DNA of 64,000 bases from an uncultured Synechococcales cyanobacterium (lineage in GTDB: Bacteria > Cyanobacteriota > Cyanobacteriia > Thermosynechococcales > Thermosynechococcaceae): positions 62,001 through 126,000 of the forward strand of contig CADCWO010000001.1 of NCBI GenBank assembly GCA_902806435.1, in the 5' to 3' direction. The position numbers were made by a program, and so were the translations under genes. This document shows, piece after piece, positions 1 through 9,928 of the stretch. Position 1 is the stretch's first letter. Every line of letters starts with the position of its first letter. The notes below the pieces were generated by a model that was given only the letters and a program-made list of their open reading frames with translations, was not told the DNA's origin and searched no databases.

Positions 1-2321
1 AAGAAACTTCTTTAGCGCTGGAAGCCTTAGAAGAACTCCAAGTGGCTTTGGAAGAACTCCGGGTGGCTGAAGCGGAGCTATACCAGCAAAATCAGGAGAT
101 GGTTGCTGCTCACGAGGCAGCGGAGATGGAACGCCAGCGTTACCAAGATTTATTTGAATTTGCTCCCGATGGTTACCTAGTGCTTGGTCCAGAAGGAACT
201 ATCCGAGAAGCTAATAGTGCAGCAGCTCGGATGCTCAACGTTTCGCAGCAGTATCTTGTGGGTAAACCACTGGTTGTTTTTATTGTTAAGGAAGCCCGGC
301 GGGGCTTTTATACACAACTGCGCCGATTATTTCAGGGTCAAGGGTTATCCAGTTGCCAGGAGTGGGAAGTACAGCTACAACCTCGTTCGAGGCCAGCTAA
401 AATGGGCGGTTCCTCTGTAAAACAGGCCTTTGATGCTGCTCTGACGGTGGCTCCGGTTCACAACTGGGTCATGGCTAAAACCGGCAGTAGTTCCTCACCC
501 GTGGGCGCTCTGCGGATAGGGATTCGCGACATTACAGAGCGCAAGCGAGCCGAGGCAGTACTGCGCGAGAATGAGCGCTACGAACTGGCCTTTCGAGGGG
601 CGAATGATGGGCTATGGGATTGGAATCTAGAAACCAACCAGATCTATTATTCCTATCGTTGGAAAGCGATGCTTGGCTACGCGGATGATCAAATCACCAC
701 CGATCCGGAAGAATGGTTTCAGCGGGTCCACCCTGAGGATGTTGCAGCTTTAAAGGCGGCGATCGCTGATCATCTAGAAGGGCGGACTTCTTTGTTTGAG
801 CACGAACACCGAATACTGCACAAAGACGGTAGCTATCGCTGGATGCTCAGCCGGGCAAACGCCGTTCACAACGGCGAGGTCAAGGCGAGCCGGATTGTCG
901 GCTCGTTAACAGACACGACTGAACGCCGCGCGACTAAGGACCAACTCCTCCGGAATGCCTTTCACGACGCCCTGACGGGCCTGCCCAACCGCAACCTGTT
1001 TATGGATCGGTTACACCAGGCCATGCAGCGGCGCAAACGGGAATCTTCCTCCGCGACGCCCTACCTATTTGCGGTACTCTTCTTAGACTTAGATCGCTTT
1101 AAGATCATCAACGACAGCTTGGGCCACATGGCTGGAGACCAACTACTGGTGGAGTTTGCGCAACGGCTAGCAGCTTGTATGCGCTCCGTTGATACCGTGG
1201 CCCGCTTGGGGGGGGATGAATTTGCCATCTTGCTCGATGGCGTGAAAGATATGAGCGATACCGTTGAGGTGGCAGAGCGGTTGCAAGCTTCCCTAGGGCC
1301 GCCTTTCAATCTGAAGGCTGGGGCTGCCCTAGACCGAACCCAAGAGGTATTTACTACATCCAGCATTGGCATCGCCCTCAGTAGCAGCTCCTACAATCAA
1401 CCGGAGGAGTTGCTGCGAAATGCCGACATTGCCATGTACCGGGCTAAGCTTCTGGGTAAGGCTCGCTACGAGCTGTTTGATGCTGGGATGCATACCCGCG
1501 CAGTCAAACTGATGCAGTTGGAAACCGATCTGCGGCAGGCAATTGAACGCCAGGAGTTCCAGCTCTACTACCAACCGATTGTCTCTATCAGTGAGACAAC
1601 TCTACAACTGGTCGGATTTGAGGCTCTGGTCCGCTGGCATCACCCGAGCCGTGGCCTAATTGGTCCTGCAGAATTTATCGCCTTTGCAGAAGAGATTGGA
1701 CTAATTCTGCCGATTGGCCAGTGGATACTCACTCAAGCCTGCCAGCAGTTACGGGCCTGGCAGAAGCGCTTTTGGAGTGATTTCTCAGACCCCTCGACCG
1801 TAGTGGGCCGAGGTCGTGCCTTGACGATGAGCGTTAACCTGTGCAGCAAGCAGTTTACGCAACTGAATCTGGTTGCCCAGATTGATCAAGTTCTGCAAGA
1901 GACAGAATTGGCGGCTGGTAATCTCAAGCTGGAGATCACCGAAGGCACAGTCATGGACAATCCAGAATCCGCTACGGCTACGCTGCTGCAACTAGAAGAG
2001 AGGGGAATCAAACTGGCGATTGATGACTTTGGCACTGGCTACTCCTCCTTAAGCTACCTGGGCCAGTTTCCGATTCATACCTTAAAAATTGACCGCTCTT
2101 TCGTGGCCGAGCTCACGGCGAATCACAACCTGGAGATTGTGCGGACGATCATTTTGCTAGCCCATAACCTGGGGATGGAGGCGATCGCGGAAGGAGTAGA
2201 AACTGCCGAGCAACTGACCCAACTGCGACAACTGGGCTGTGAATCAGGCCAAGGATACCTTTTTGCGCCGCCTGGAGACTGCCAAGCCGTTGAGGCACTC
2301 ATTCTGGAACAACAATGGTAA
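1..2321 (+). CDS. PAS-PAS-GGDEF-EAL c-di-GMP signalling protein (5' end outside window)
   Basis: A sensor that probably makes and/or degrades cyclic di-GMP in the cytoplasm. The frame is open to the left edge of the window; the first start-like codon inside it (GTG at 42) lies within a coiled coil that is continuous upstream and matches the next gene, so the true start is outside. Order: Leu/Glu-rich coiled coil, PAS domain (LFEFAPDGYLV), second PAS_3-type domain (around bases 580-930), GGDEF domain with an intact GGDEF (bases 1209-1223) and an RxxD inhibitory site (RSVD) five residues before it, then EAL domain with intact EAL (1620-1628) and DDFGTGYSSL. Both catalytic motifs look complete, so activity could go either way. 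There is no signal peptide or membrane segment in the visible part. The following histidine kinase, 93 bp downstream, carries the same N-terminal module. Confidence 0.93.
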   Translation, partial: ETSLALEALEELQVALEELRVAEAELYQQNQEMVAAHEAAEMERQRYQDLFEFAPDGYLVLGPEGTIREANSAAARMLNVSQQYLVGKPLVVFIVKEARRGFYTQLRRLFQGQGLSSCQEWEVQLQPRSRPAKMGGSSVKQAFDAALTVAPVHNWVMAKTGSSSSPVGALRIGIRDITERKRAEAVLRENERYELAFRGANDGLWDWNLETNQIYYSYRWKAMLGYADDQITTDPEEWFQRVHPEDVAALKAAIADHLEGRTSLFEHEHRILHKDGSYRWMLSRANAVHNGEVKASRIVGSLTDTTERRATKDQLLRNAFHDALTGLPNRNLFMDRLHQAMQRRKRESSSATPYLFAVLFLDLDRFKIINDSLGHMAGDQLLVEFAQRLAACMRSVDTVARLGGDEFAILLDGVKDMSDTVEVAERLQASLGPPFNLKAGAALDRTQEVFTTSSIGIALSSSSYNQPEELLRNADIAMYRAKLLGKARYELFDAGMHTRAVKLMQLETDLRQAIERQEFQLYYQPIVSISETTLQLVGFEALVRWHHPSRGLIGPAEFIAFAEEIGLILPIGQWILTQACQQLRAWQKRFWSDFSDPSTVVGRGRALTMSVNLCSKQFTQLNLVAQIDQVLQETELAAGNLKLEITEGTVMDNPESATATLLQLEERGIKLAIDDFGTGYSSLSYLGQFPIHTLKIDRSFVAELTANHNLEIVRTIILLAHNLGMEAIAEGVETAEQLTQLRQLGCESGQGYLFAPPGDCQAVEALILEQQW

Positions 2322-2414
2322 AGGCTAATTAATTGCGATGACTGGCCTAAAAGAAGAGGCCACTAAAGCTTGTTATCTGCAAAACTAGGGAGTGTGGCAT
2401 AAACCTGGCAGTAA

Positions 2415-4049
2415 GTGGATAAGTTTACCCAGAAGATCAAGGCATTTTCCGAGCGGGTCAGTGCTTTGTATAAGCAGGCCGATGGTGCAGCCTTAGATAA
2501 CCCGCACCACGCAAAAGGGAATAGCCTGGCACCATCAGGTGAGCGCTCGGACTGGATGCCTGCGATTTTAGAAGAACTTCAGACTGCCTTAGAGGAATTG
2601 CGAGTAGCGGAAGAAGAGTTGCGGACCCAGAATGACGCCCTACTTGCTAGCCAGGAAGTCATAGAAGCAGAACGCCAGCGCTACCATGACTTATTTGAGT
2701 TTGCCCCCGACGGCTACTTAGTGACAGATATTAATGGCACGATCCAGGAAGCTAATCGTGCTGCTGCCCGGATGTTCAACGTCGAGCAGCGATTCTTAGT
2801 CGGTAAACCGCTGGTCAACTTTATAGGGGGAGAGAGCACAGAAGTAGAAGTAGAAGCGCGGCGGGCTTTTCGTTCTGTCCTGCTTAAGCTTTGCCAAGGT
2901 GACTTAGTAATCGGTCTCAATAGAGATGCTATAGGGATGCAGGTGACACCTCAAGAATGGGAAGTGCAGTTGTATCCGCGACAGCTAGACAAACGCCCTG
3001 AGACGGAACCCGGCAGACAAACCCGACAATGCTTTGATGCAGCTCTGACCGTCGCCCCTATTTTCAGTCACACAGGCAAAGTAATTGCACTGCGCTGGTT
3101 GATACGGGATATCACTGCCCGAAAACAGGCTGAAGCCGAAGTGCGCACCCTAAATGCCGAGCTTGAGCAACGAGTCCGCGATCGCACAGCAGAGCTTGAA
3201 GCTGCTAACAAAGTAAAAGATGAGTTACTTCTGCGGGAGCAAGCAGCGCGCGCGGTTAGCGAAAGGGCACAACGTGCAGCCGAGGCCGCCAACCGGATGA
3301 AAGATGAGTTCTTGGCAATCTTGTCTCATGAGCTAAGAACACCGCTGAATGCGATGCTGGGCTGGTCTCAGTTGCTGCGGACGCGCACCTTGAATGAGGC
3401 GACGATGGCCCGTGCTTTAGAAACGATTGAGCGGAATGCCAAGCTGCAAAGCCAGTTGATTAAAGATTTATTGGATGTCTCACGCATCGTTCGAGGAAAG
3501 TTAGCGATGCGAATTGTACCCTGTGAATTGGCTGCGGTGGTTAAGGCTGCGATTGATACAATCCGTCCAGCAGCTGAGGCCAAGCGAATTGACTTACGTA
3601 CCAACCTTGACCCAACGCTCGGCCTGATGGCGGTTGATCCTGATCGCTTGCAGCAGGTAGTGTGGAATTTGGTCTCGAATGCGATTAAGTTTACGCCACC
3701 CGGAGGACAAGTTGCGGTTCAAGTGACGCGCAAGACAGAGCCGTCCGGAGTGGTAGCACAAATTCAGATCAGTGATACCGGCACAGGAATTAGCCCAGAA
3801 TTTTTACCCTATATCTTTGATCGCTTTCGGCAGGGCGAAAGCCATAGTGCTAGAAACCACGGTGGCTTAGGCTTGGGATTAGCGATCGTCCGCCATATTG
3901 TGGAGCTGCACGGCGGTACTGTTGAGGCCAAGAGCCTAGGCAAACATCAAGGAACAACCTTTTGGGTGAAACTGCCGCAGTCAGGTGTTGCTGATATCCC
4001 GCCTGAGACTGGTAACGAAGCATCTACGCAGATTCGTATGTTGCACTAG
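2415..4049 (+). CDS. PAS-containing sensor histidine kinase
   Basis: An orphan sensor histidine kinase; no response regulator lies nearby. The GTG start at 2415 gives 544 residues. Order: N-terminal coiled coil, PAS domain (LFEFAPDGYLV near residues 94-104, ending in a DITARKQAEAE linker), a second coiled coil, HisKA with the phosphoacceptor His305 in LSHELRTPLN, and a HATPase with N box (VWNLVSNAIKFTPPGG), G1 (DTGTGIS) and G2 (GGLGLGLAIV). There is no transmembrane segment or receiver domain, so it is probably a soluble cytoplasmic sensor. The first 200 or so residues are clearly paralogous to the preceding GGDEF-EAL protein. Same orientation and a short gap suggest co-transcription. The signal is unknown. 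Confidence 0.93.
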   Translation: MDKFTQKIKAFSERVSALYKQADGAALDNPHHAKGNSLAPSGERSDWMPAILEELQTALEELRVAEEELRTQNDALLASQEVIEAERQRYHDLFEFAPDGYLVTDINGTIQEANRAAARMFNVEQRFLVGKPLVNFIGGESTEVEVEARRAFRSVLLKLCQGDLVIGLNRDAIGMQVTPQEWEVQLYPRQLDKRPETEPGRQTRQCFDAALTVAPIFSHTGKVIALRWLIRDITARKQAEAEVRTLNAELEQRVRDRTAELEAANKVKDELLLREQAARAVSERAQRAAEAANRMKDEFLAILSHELRTPLNAMLGWSQLLRTRTLNEATMARALETIERNAKLQSQLIKDLLDVSRIVRGKLAMRIVPCELAAVVKAAIDTIRPAAEAKRIDLRTNLDPTLGLMAVDPDRLQQVVWNLVSNAIKFTPPGGQVAVQVTRKTEPSGVVAQIQISDTGTGISPEFLPYIFDRFRQGESHSARNHGGLGLGLAIVRHIVELHGGTVEAKSLGKHQGTTFWVKLPQSGVADIPPETGNEASTQIRMLH

Positions 4050-4238
4050 TTCAAACCCAAAAAGTGTCGTGACAATCGTTCCTGGCTAAACTGGAACTGT
4101 CTTTCTATCCATAATCGTAGGCTGCTCAGGGAATGGAAAAACCCTGCGCTAATTAGCACAGTGTCTGACACCTGACTGTCCTAGAATTAAGAGGGCTGGC
4201 AGCAGCCGGTATTAATTGCAATTGATTTAGGCAGTGCT

Positions 4239-4526
4239 GTGACGCAAACCTATAAAGCTCAAATCTATGTTACGCTCCGTCCTTCGGTTTTGGACCCAGC
4301 AGGGACAGCAGTGCAGTCGGGGTTAGGGCACCTGGGATATGACAATGTTGAGCAGGTACGGATCGGTAAGTACATTGAATTGCTGATTCGTGCTGCTGAT
4401 GAAAGTACGGCCCGTACCCAGCTCGATCGCATGTGTGATCAACTGCTAGCAAACCCAGTGATTGAAAACTACCAATTTGAGTTGACAGCGATGGCGATCC
4501 AACAAGATCAGGGAGTGCGTAGATGA
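4239..4526 (+). CDS. purS: Phosphoribosylformylglycinamidine synthase subunit PurS
   Basis: The small structural subunit that bridges PurQ and PurL in the FGAM synthase complex of purine biosynthesis. It is 95 residues, the usual PurS size, with the typical opening ([18 protein letters not shown]) and a conserved [20 protein letters not shown] segment. The start is GTG at 4239. The stop overlaps the purQ start in an ATGA arrangement, which implies translational coupling. The 189 bp before it hold no gene. PurL is not in the window, as is common in cyanobacteria. Confidence 0.96.
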   Translation: MTQTYKAQIYVTLRPSVLDPAGTAVQSGLGHLGYDNVEQVRIGKYIELLIRAADESTARTQLDRMCDQLLANPVIENYQFELTAMAIQQDQGVRR

Positions 4527-5236
4527 AGTTTGGCATTGTGGTATTTCCTGGTTCCAACTGCGATCGCGATGTTGCATTGGTCACCCGTGACATCCTACAA
4601 CAGCCGACCCGCATGGTCTGGCATGAAGAAACCGATATTGCCGAACTGGATGTGATTGTGATTCCGGGCGGCTTTAGCTATGGCGATTACCTACGTTGTG
4701 GAGCGATCGCTCAGTTTTCTCCTGTCATAACAGCAGTCCGGCAACACGCCACCGCCGGAAAGTTTGTCTTGGGCATCTGCAATGGCTTTCAGATTCTGAC
4801 TGAGATCGGTCTGCTACCAGGCGCCTTGATTCGCAATCGCAACTTACACTTCATTTGCGATCGCGTCCCCCTGCGCGTCGAGCGCAGCGATCTGCCCTGG
4901 ACTCAGAACTATTCCCCAGCTCAAGTAATCACATTACCGATTGCCCACGGCGAAGGTTGCTATCACGCGGATCAAGATACCCTGAAGCAGCTAGAAGACA
5001 ACCGCCAGATTTTGTTTCGTTACTGTGATGATGGAGAACCCAGCGAAGCCACCAATCCCAACGGCTCGATGCACCACATTGCGGGTATCTGCAACAAACA
5101 AGGAAACGTTTTGGGTATGATGCCCCACCCGGAGCGCGCCGCTGATCCGGTACTAGGAGGCACCGACGGCCTAGCTTTATTTCAAGGGCTATTGGCTGCA
5201 GCCACCCTACCAGTACCTACAGGAGCGGGGTGTTAA
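4523..5236 (+). CDS. purQ: Phosphoribosylformylglycinamidine synthase subunit PurQ
   Basis: The glutaminase subunit of FGAM synthase. It hydrolyses glutamine and supplies ammonia to PurL for FGAR to FGAM conversion in purine biosynthesis. The 237 residues form a class I glutamine amidotransferase: the N-terminus is [15 protein letters not shown], the nucleophile Cys is in GICNGFQIL (about residue 87), and the His/Glu pair lies in MMPHPERA near the C-terminus. The ATG overlaps the end of purS by 4 bp. A small DUF3288 gene follows 32 bp downstream and is probably in the same transcript. Confidence 0.97.
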   Translation: MKFGIVVFPGSNCDRDVALVTRDILQQPTRMVWHEETDIAELDVIVIPGGFSYGDYLRCGAIAQFSPVITAVRQHATAGKFVLGICNGFQILTEIGLLPGALIRNRNLHFICDRVPLRVERSDLPWTQNYSPAQVITLPIAHGEGCYHADQDTLKQLEDNRQILFRYCDDGEPSEATNPNGSMHHIAGICNKQGNVLGMMPHPERAADPVLGGTDGLALFQGLLAAATLPVPTGAGC

Positions 5237-5268
5237 ACTTGTGAGCAAAGAAAATTTGAGCGGGTGAT

Positions 5269-5574
5269 ATGGCCCAGAATGTTTCAGCAACCGATGGTAA
5301 CAAAGACCAGCAACATCCTTTGTGGGGTCGCGATCGCCAAATTGTTCATCGACTGTTACAAGAGGAAGCTACTGACTACAACCTGGCTGAATTAGCCCGA
5401 TTGAAAATCCGCTACACAGGATTTCCGGGGGCGCGTGATATCCAAGCTGATCTCGACAAAGCTTTGCAACGATGGCAGCTCACAGAGGCCAGCTTGTACG
5501 AGAAGACCCGCCAGATTCATGCGACCCTTCAAGTCTACAAGGGACGTGGTAGCAAACGAGATGACTGGAACTAG
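5269..5574 (+). CDS. DUF3288 family protein
   Basis: A 101-residue soluble protein of unknown function that looks like the cyanobacterial DUF3288 family (KDQQHPLWGRDRQIVHRLL, then a TDYNLAELARLKIRY segment and GFPGARDIQADLDKAL). It has no signal peptide, membrane segment or cysteine, is rich in charged residues and is probably helical. It begins 32 bp after purQ on the same strand, so it may be co-transcribed with purine genes; that is context only and does not prove a purine role. It converges with cinA, with 43 bp between the stops. The family name is from memory. Confidence 0.85.
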   Translation: MAQNVSATDGNKDQQHPLWGRDRQIVHRLLQEEATDYNLAELARLKIRYTGFPGARDIQADLDKALQRWQLTEASLYEKTRQIHATLQVYKGRGSKRDDWN

Positions 5575-5617
5575 CTGTTTTAACAGGTCTAGAGGACTCT
5601 CGATGAAACTTACAGCT

Positions 5618-6883
5618 TTAGGTCTTATGGACGCTTAACAGCAGCTTGCGTCGTAGCTGGTCTAGGGCAGAACAGGCACTCAAGCGCTGAATCCATTCGC
5701 GATCGCGCAACGAGCCAAAGCGGTATTCAAAACTTGTACTAACCTCTGGTCCAGCCAAGCCGATATAGACCAGCCCTACCGGTTTAGTAGCTGTTCCTCC
5801 TCCCGGTCCAGCGATACCTGTGATACTTAATCCCCAGGTCGTTTTCAGGCGACAGCGAACCCCAGCTGCCATTTGTCGGGCCACAGTATGACTAACAGCT
5901 CCCTGTTGCGCTAGATCTTCCGCCGCTACATCTAGCAGGGAAAGCTTCACAGCATCATCATAGGAGATGATACCTCCCATGAAGTAACTGGAACTACCCG
6001 CAACTTGGGTCACCATCTGCCCTAAACCGCCACCAGTACAGGATTCGGCAACACTTAGCGTTTCACCCCGGCTTTGCAGTACCTGACCGACGACGGAAGC
6101 CAAACTGTCATCGTCTGTGCCATAGCAGTCTTCACCCGTTAGCCGGCGCAGCTGTTGTTCCACAGGTATAATTTGTTGCTGGGCTTCAACTTCAGAATTA
6201 CTCCGCACCGAAATCCGCAGCCTTGCTTCTCCATGATTGGCGTAGGGCGCAACGGTAGGATTTTGCATCGCCAAAAAAGGCGCTACTTTTTCAGCTAAAG
6301 CAGACTCAGAGATCCCCCAGAATCGCAACACACGGCTATAAATGATTTCTTGACCCCAGCCTTGAGCACGTAGGTAGGGGACTGCCGTTTCTTGCCACAT
6401 CAACTTCATCTCCGCTGGAACCCCAGGAAAGGTCAAGAGGGTTAGCCCGGTGCGAGGCTGCCAAATCATCCCCGGTGCTGTACCTGTCGAATTTGGTAAT
6501 ATTTGCGCTCCCTGGGGCAGCAAGGCTTGCTTGCGGTTATTTGCACTGAGAGCTAAATTCCGCTGGGCGAACTTGTGGGTAATGTCTGCCAGAATCTCCG
6601 GGTGCTCGACCAGTGGCGTGGCAAAAAACTCAGCTAGGGTTTCTGTGGTTAAGTCATCTGGGGTTGGGCCTAGTCCCCCCGTCAAGATTAATAATTGTGC
6701 TCGCTCAGCGGCGATCGCTAGCACCTTTTTCAAACGCTCCGGGTTGTCTCCAACAACGGTTTGATAGAAGTGAGGAATGCCCAGTTGGGCTAATTGCTGA
6801 GCCAGAAACTGGGCATTACTATTTTGGATTTCTCCCAGTAACAACTCAGTTCCCACACAGATAACTTCAGCGTTAACACTCAT
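5618..6883 (-). CDS. cinA: CinA family protein (competence/damage-inducible)
   Basis: A 421-residue two-domain CinA protein. The N-terminal MoCF-like domain (about 1-170) has CVGTELLLGEIQNSNA and LTGGLGPTPDDLT. The C-terminal CinA/PncC domain (about 255-415) has LSVAESCTGGGLGQMV, GGIISY and SITGIAGPGGGTATKPVG, the region linked in the family to nicotinamide-mononucleotide amidohydrolase activity. In the family the roles are NMN/ADP-ribose salvage and, in some bacteria, competence. The start is ATG at 6883. recA is not adjacent, so a competence operon is not shown here. The neighbours (WecA-type transferase and glyA, same strand) look like a conserved cyanobacterial order. Confidence 0.95.
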   Translation of the reverse strand: MSVNAEVICVGTELLLGEIQNSNAQFLAQQLAQLGIPHFYQTVVGDNPERLKKVLAIAAERAQLLILTGGLGPTPDDLTTETLAEFFATPLVEHPEILADITHKFAQRNLALSANNRKQALLPQGAQILPNSTGTAPGMIWQPRTGLTLLTFPGVPAEMKLMWQETAVPYLRAQGWGQEIIYSRVLRFWGISESALAEKVAPFLAMQNPTVAPYANHGEARLRISVRSNSEVEAQQQIIPVEQQLRRLTGEDCYGTDDDSLASVVGQVLQSRGETLSVAESCTGGGLGQMVTQVAGSSSYFMGGIISYDDAVKLSLLDVAAEDLAQQGAVSHTVARQMAAGVRCRLKTTWGLSITGIAGPGGGTATKPVGLVYIGLAGPEVSTSFEYRFGSLRDREWIQRLSACSALDQLRRKLLLSVHKT

Positions 6884-7012
6884 GGCTTAACCTTACTCCC
6901 AGTACCCTACTGTCGTCTTAGTTTAGTGGTTAGCAAGGCTGAGAAGTAGTATTCTCAACCGTTTGAAGGATGGAGGTACTGCAAAAAGCTTCGGAAATGA
7001 AACTTGCCAATT

Positions 7013-8050
7013 TTACCGTTGACGCGTCCGCCGCCAAATCTCCCAACCCGCATAGCTCATCAGCAAGCTGGCACCCAAGGCATAGGCACCGCCACCGGGC
7101 ATTCCAGAAAATGCCATCGCCAAGCTACCCACCCACAGCGTCAGAGCGTAGATAAACAAGACAATTGTTCGCTGGGAAAGCCCTGCTTGTAGCAAACGGT
7201 GGTGCAGATGCCGCTTATCCGCCGCAAAAGGCGACTTGCCTCGGCGCAGCCGGTCTAGTACCACCGCTGAGGTGTCAACAATCGGGACCGCCAAAATCAA
7301 ATAAGGGAGCAGCACCGCAGCCGTGGTTACACTTTTTACCAGGCCAATCACCCCAATCCCGGCTAGGGTAAATCCCATAAAATAAGCACCGCCATCCCCC
7401 ATAAAGATCTGGGCAGGATTAAAGTTATAGCGTAGGAACCCTAGGGCACCGCCAGCTAGGGCAGCAGCAACTAGTGCCGCAGCAGGTTGATCCATAAACA
7501 GGCTAACCACCAACATGACGACAGCGGCAATCCCGGAAACTCCTGCTGCTAAACCATCTAGACCATCAATAAAATTAATGGCATTGGCCATACCGACTAG
7601 CCAAGTCACGGTGACCGGTAAACTTAACCAGCCTAGATTAACGAGTCCGACAAAAGGAATAGTAAAAAACTCGATAGCTACGCCCACCTGCCAAGCCAGC
7701 GTGGCGATAACCACCTGCAAGAATAACCGTACAAAGGGCGATAACGTAAACAAATCATCGGCCAACCCGATCAAGAAGAAGGCTAACCCCCCCACAGTGA
7801 CGCCCCAAATACCATATTCCTCCGCGGGAGGTAATTCCCCAAAACCCCCAGAGACCCAGACGGTGAGTAATGCTACTAAAGCACCAGCAAAGATAGAGAT
7901 ACCGCCTAGGCGGACCATTGGTCTCTGGTGAACTTTACGGGGATTGGGTAAGTCTACATAGCCAGTCTGTAACCCAATTTTTTTGACAATTGGTGTGGTC
8001 CACAGAACAATAACGGCAGCCACCAAGAAGGCAACCAGATGGTAGGGCAT
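7013..8050 (-). CDS. Undecaprenyl-phosphate GlcNAc-1-phosphate transferase (MraY/WecA family)
   Basis: A polytopic membrane enzyme of 345 residues that most likely transfers a sugar-1-phosphate from a UDP-sugar to undecaprenyl phosphate, the first step of a surface polysaccharide (WecA/TagO type). The evidence is about ten hydrophobic segments plus the family motifs: GLADDL, NAINFIDGLDGLAAG, the Asp-containing FMGDGGAYFMGF, and a late cytoplasmic loop RRGKSPFAADKRHLHHRLL, which carries the His-rich motif seen in WecA rather than MraY. MraY itself is a different, longer-loop relative, so peptidoglycan synthesis is less likely. The start is ATG at 8050; glyA lies 63 bp upstream on the same strand. 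Confidence 0.93.
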   Translation of the reverse strand: MPYHLVAFLVAAVIVLWTTPIVKKIGLQTGYVDLPNPRKVHQRPMVRLGGISIFAGALVALLTVWVSGGFGELPPAEEYGIWGVTVGGLAFFLIGLADDLFTLSPFVRLFLQVVIATLAWQVGVAIEFFTIPFVGLVNLGWLSLPVTVTWLVGMANAINFIDGLDGLAAGVSGIAAVVMLVVSLFMDQPAAALVAAALAGGALGFLRYNFNPAQIFMGDGGAYFMGFTLAGIGVIGLVKSVTTAAVLLPYLILAVPIVDTSAVVLDRLRRGKSPFAADKRHLHHRLLQAGLSQRTIVLFIYALTLWVGSLAMAFSGMPGGGAYALGASLLMSYAGWEIWRRTRQR

Positions 8051-8113
8051 CTGAGACGATACGTGCAGAACTAGAGCACTTCGGCAAAGTCTACGTTAGA
8101 CAATGCCATCATA

Positions 8114-9397
8114 TTAAGCCAGGACGGGTACAGGAGTCGTTAGATGAGCATACAGGGGAAAGCGATCGCACAAATTAGCAACCCGCTGGCGACAGTCTTG
8201 AGCAATCAGCTCATCCTCAGGATGCAGTAGTCGATCTGCAATGATATTAGCAATCTCTGTGAATTCGGCAACTCCCATGCCACGAGTCGTCATGGCTGGA
8301 CTACCTAATCGGAGGCCACTGGTCACAAAAGGCGACTCAGAATCAAAGGGTACGGTGTTTTTATTCGCGGTGATGTTGACGCCACTCACCAGTTGATCCG
8401 CCCGCTTACCAGTCATGCCAATGCAGCGCAAATCCACCAGCAATAAGTGATTATCCGTGCCGCCCGAAACAATCTTGAATTGCTGCTGTTGCAGTTGGGT
8501 TGCTAAGGCTTGAGCGTTAGCAATTACCTGGGCCGCATAGGTTTTGAACTGTGGCTGGAGGGCTTCCCCAAAGGCGACTGCTTTCGCGGCAACCACATGC
8601 TCTAGAGGTCCACCTTGAGAACCGGGAAAAACAGCTTTGTCTAACTGCTTGCCCAGTTCGGCATCCCGAGTCAGAATCAAACCGCCCCTAGGACCACGTA
8701 GGGTTTTATGGGTGGTGGTAGTAACCACATCACAGTGGGGAATGGGGCTGGGGTGATGGCCAGTTGCAACCAGCCCAGCAATATGGGCCATATCTGCCAG
8801 CAGGTAGGCACCGACTTCATCAGCGATCGCCCGAAATTGGACAAAGTCAATCGTTCGCGGATAGGCAGAGTAGCCACAAATAATCAGCTTCGGGCGATGT
8901 TGACGTGCCACTTCCTGGATCTGGTCGTAGTCTAATCGCTCTGTTTCCTGGTTAACACCATACTGCACTACCTTGAACCACTTTCCTGACACATTCACCG
9001 GCGAACCGTGGGTAAGGTGTCCCCCATGGGACAAATCCATGCCCATAATGGTGTCTCCCGGCTGTAAAAGGCTGAGGAAAACGGCAAAGTTTGCCTGAGC
9101 CCCAGAATGGGGTTGCACATTGGCATGGGCAGCGCCAAATAACTGCTTTGCCCGCTCAATTGCCAGTTGCTCAACGGCATCGATAAACTCACAACCACCG
9201 TAATAACGTTTGCCTGGCAGGCCTTCAGCATACTTGTTGGTTAACACAGAACCCTGCGCTGCTAGCACTGCCGCGGAGGTAAAGTTTTCACTCGCAATTA
9301 ATTCCAGGTGATCCTGCTGGCGTTGCAGCTCCTGTTGCAAGAACCCAGCAACAACGGGATCTGTGTTAGCGAGAATATCTGAGTTGGTGGGAGTCAC
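8114..9397 (-). CDS. glyA: Serine hydroxymethyltransferase
   Basis: A PLP enzyme interconverting serine and glycine with tetrahydrofolate, the main source of one-carbon units; cytoplasmic. At 427 residues it has the usual size. Motifs: [11 protein letters not shown] near residue 35, [32 protein letters not shown], and the PLP-lysine motif [13 protein letters not shown] near residue 230. The start is GTG at 9397. I see no clear riboswitch in the 240 bp upstream. Confidence 0.98.
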   Translation of the reverse strand: MTPTNSDILANTDPVVAGFLQQELQRQQDHLELIASENFTSAAVLAAQGSVLTNKYAEGLPGKRYYGGCEFIDAVEQLAIERAKQLFGAAHANVQPHSGAQANFAVFLSLLQPGDTIMGMDLSHGGHLTHGSPVNVSGKWFKVVQYGVNQETERLDYDQIQEVARQHRPKLIICGYSAYPRTIDFVQFRAIADEVGAYLLADMAHIAGLVATGHHPSPIPHCDVVTTTTHKTLRGPRGGLILTRDAELGKQLDKAVFPGSQGGPLEHVVAAKAVAFGEALQPQFKTYAAQVIANAQALATQLQQQQFKIVSGGTDNHLLLVDLRCIGMTGKRADQLVSGVNITANKNTVPFDSESPFVTSGLRLGSPAMTTRGMGVAEFTEIANIIADRLLHPEDELIAQDCRQRVANLCDRFPLYAHLTTPVPVLA

Positions 9398-9640
9398 GGG
9401 CTAAACCTTTACACGAAACTGCATAGCTTGAACCTGAGTAAACGCTTGCGCTAAAGAAACGCTGCAAGTAATTACCTTTATTTAAGATTAATGTTTTTCC
9501 CGGCTGAAGATCATTCTTCTTTGACTGGCTCACCCGGCACAACTCCATCTGTAGGCAGGGTTGTATCCACCCTGACTGATATTTCCTGATCCAGAGCCTA
9601 GAATGGAAATCAGAGCAACAGGGTTCTCCAGAGGTGTTGA

Positions 9641-9838
9641 ATGCTGGTGGTCTTACTCAAAAACCAACTATTGATGCCAAAACAGGTTTGCCAAACCTGT
9701 CTGTTGGCAGACCCAAGTGGTCAACCCCGGTGGCGACAAGGGCAACTCTGCTGTGGTTATCCGATTCCCGGTTTAACAGAAAATCAACCTGAGCAGTATC
9801 AATGCCAAATGGGTTTCCGAATTGCTAATATCCACTGA
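9641..9838 (+). CDS. Small cysteine-rich conserved protein
   Basis: A 65-residue protein, or 54 residues if it starts at the second ATG (9674). It has CQTC, then a lone Cys pair (LCCGYP) and a late Cys in YQCQMGFRIANIH. The Cys spacing suggests a small metal-binding or redox fold. It resembles short conserved hypothetical proteins I recall from cyanobacteria, with WRQG and QMGFRxAN. The first ATG has a GAGG six to seven bases upstream, which favours 9641, while homology would favour MPKQVCQTC at 9674. It lies between glyA (divergent) and the Tic20 gene. The function is unknown. Confidence 0.6.
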   Translation: MLVVLLKNQLLMPKQVCQTCLLADPSGQPRWRQGQLCCGYPIPGLTENQPEQYQCQMGFRIANIH

Positions 9839-9928
9839 GGTGTTTAGGTACTGGACGGTTTTGGTGCGAAGCTAATCGCAGATAAGTGTCTAGGCTATTG
9901 CTAATAACCATTTTTAGGAGAAGTAACT

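Noticed and set aside
7515-7931. A 138-codon plus-strand frame opposite the WecA-type gene
   Set aside because: Low-complexity Pro/Thr/Lys sequence that mirrors the membrane helices of the real gene.
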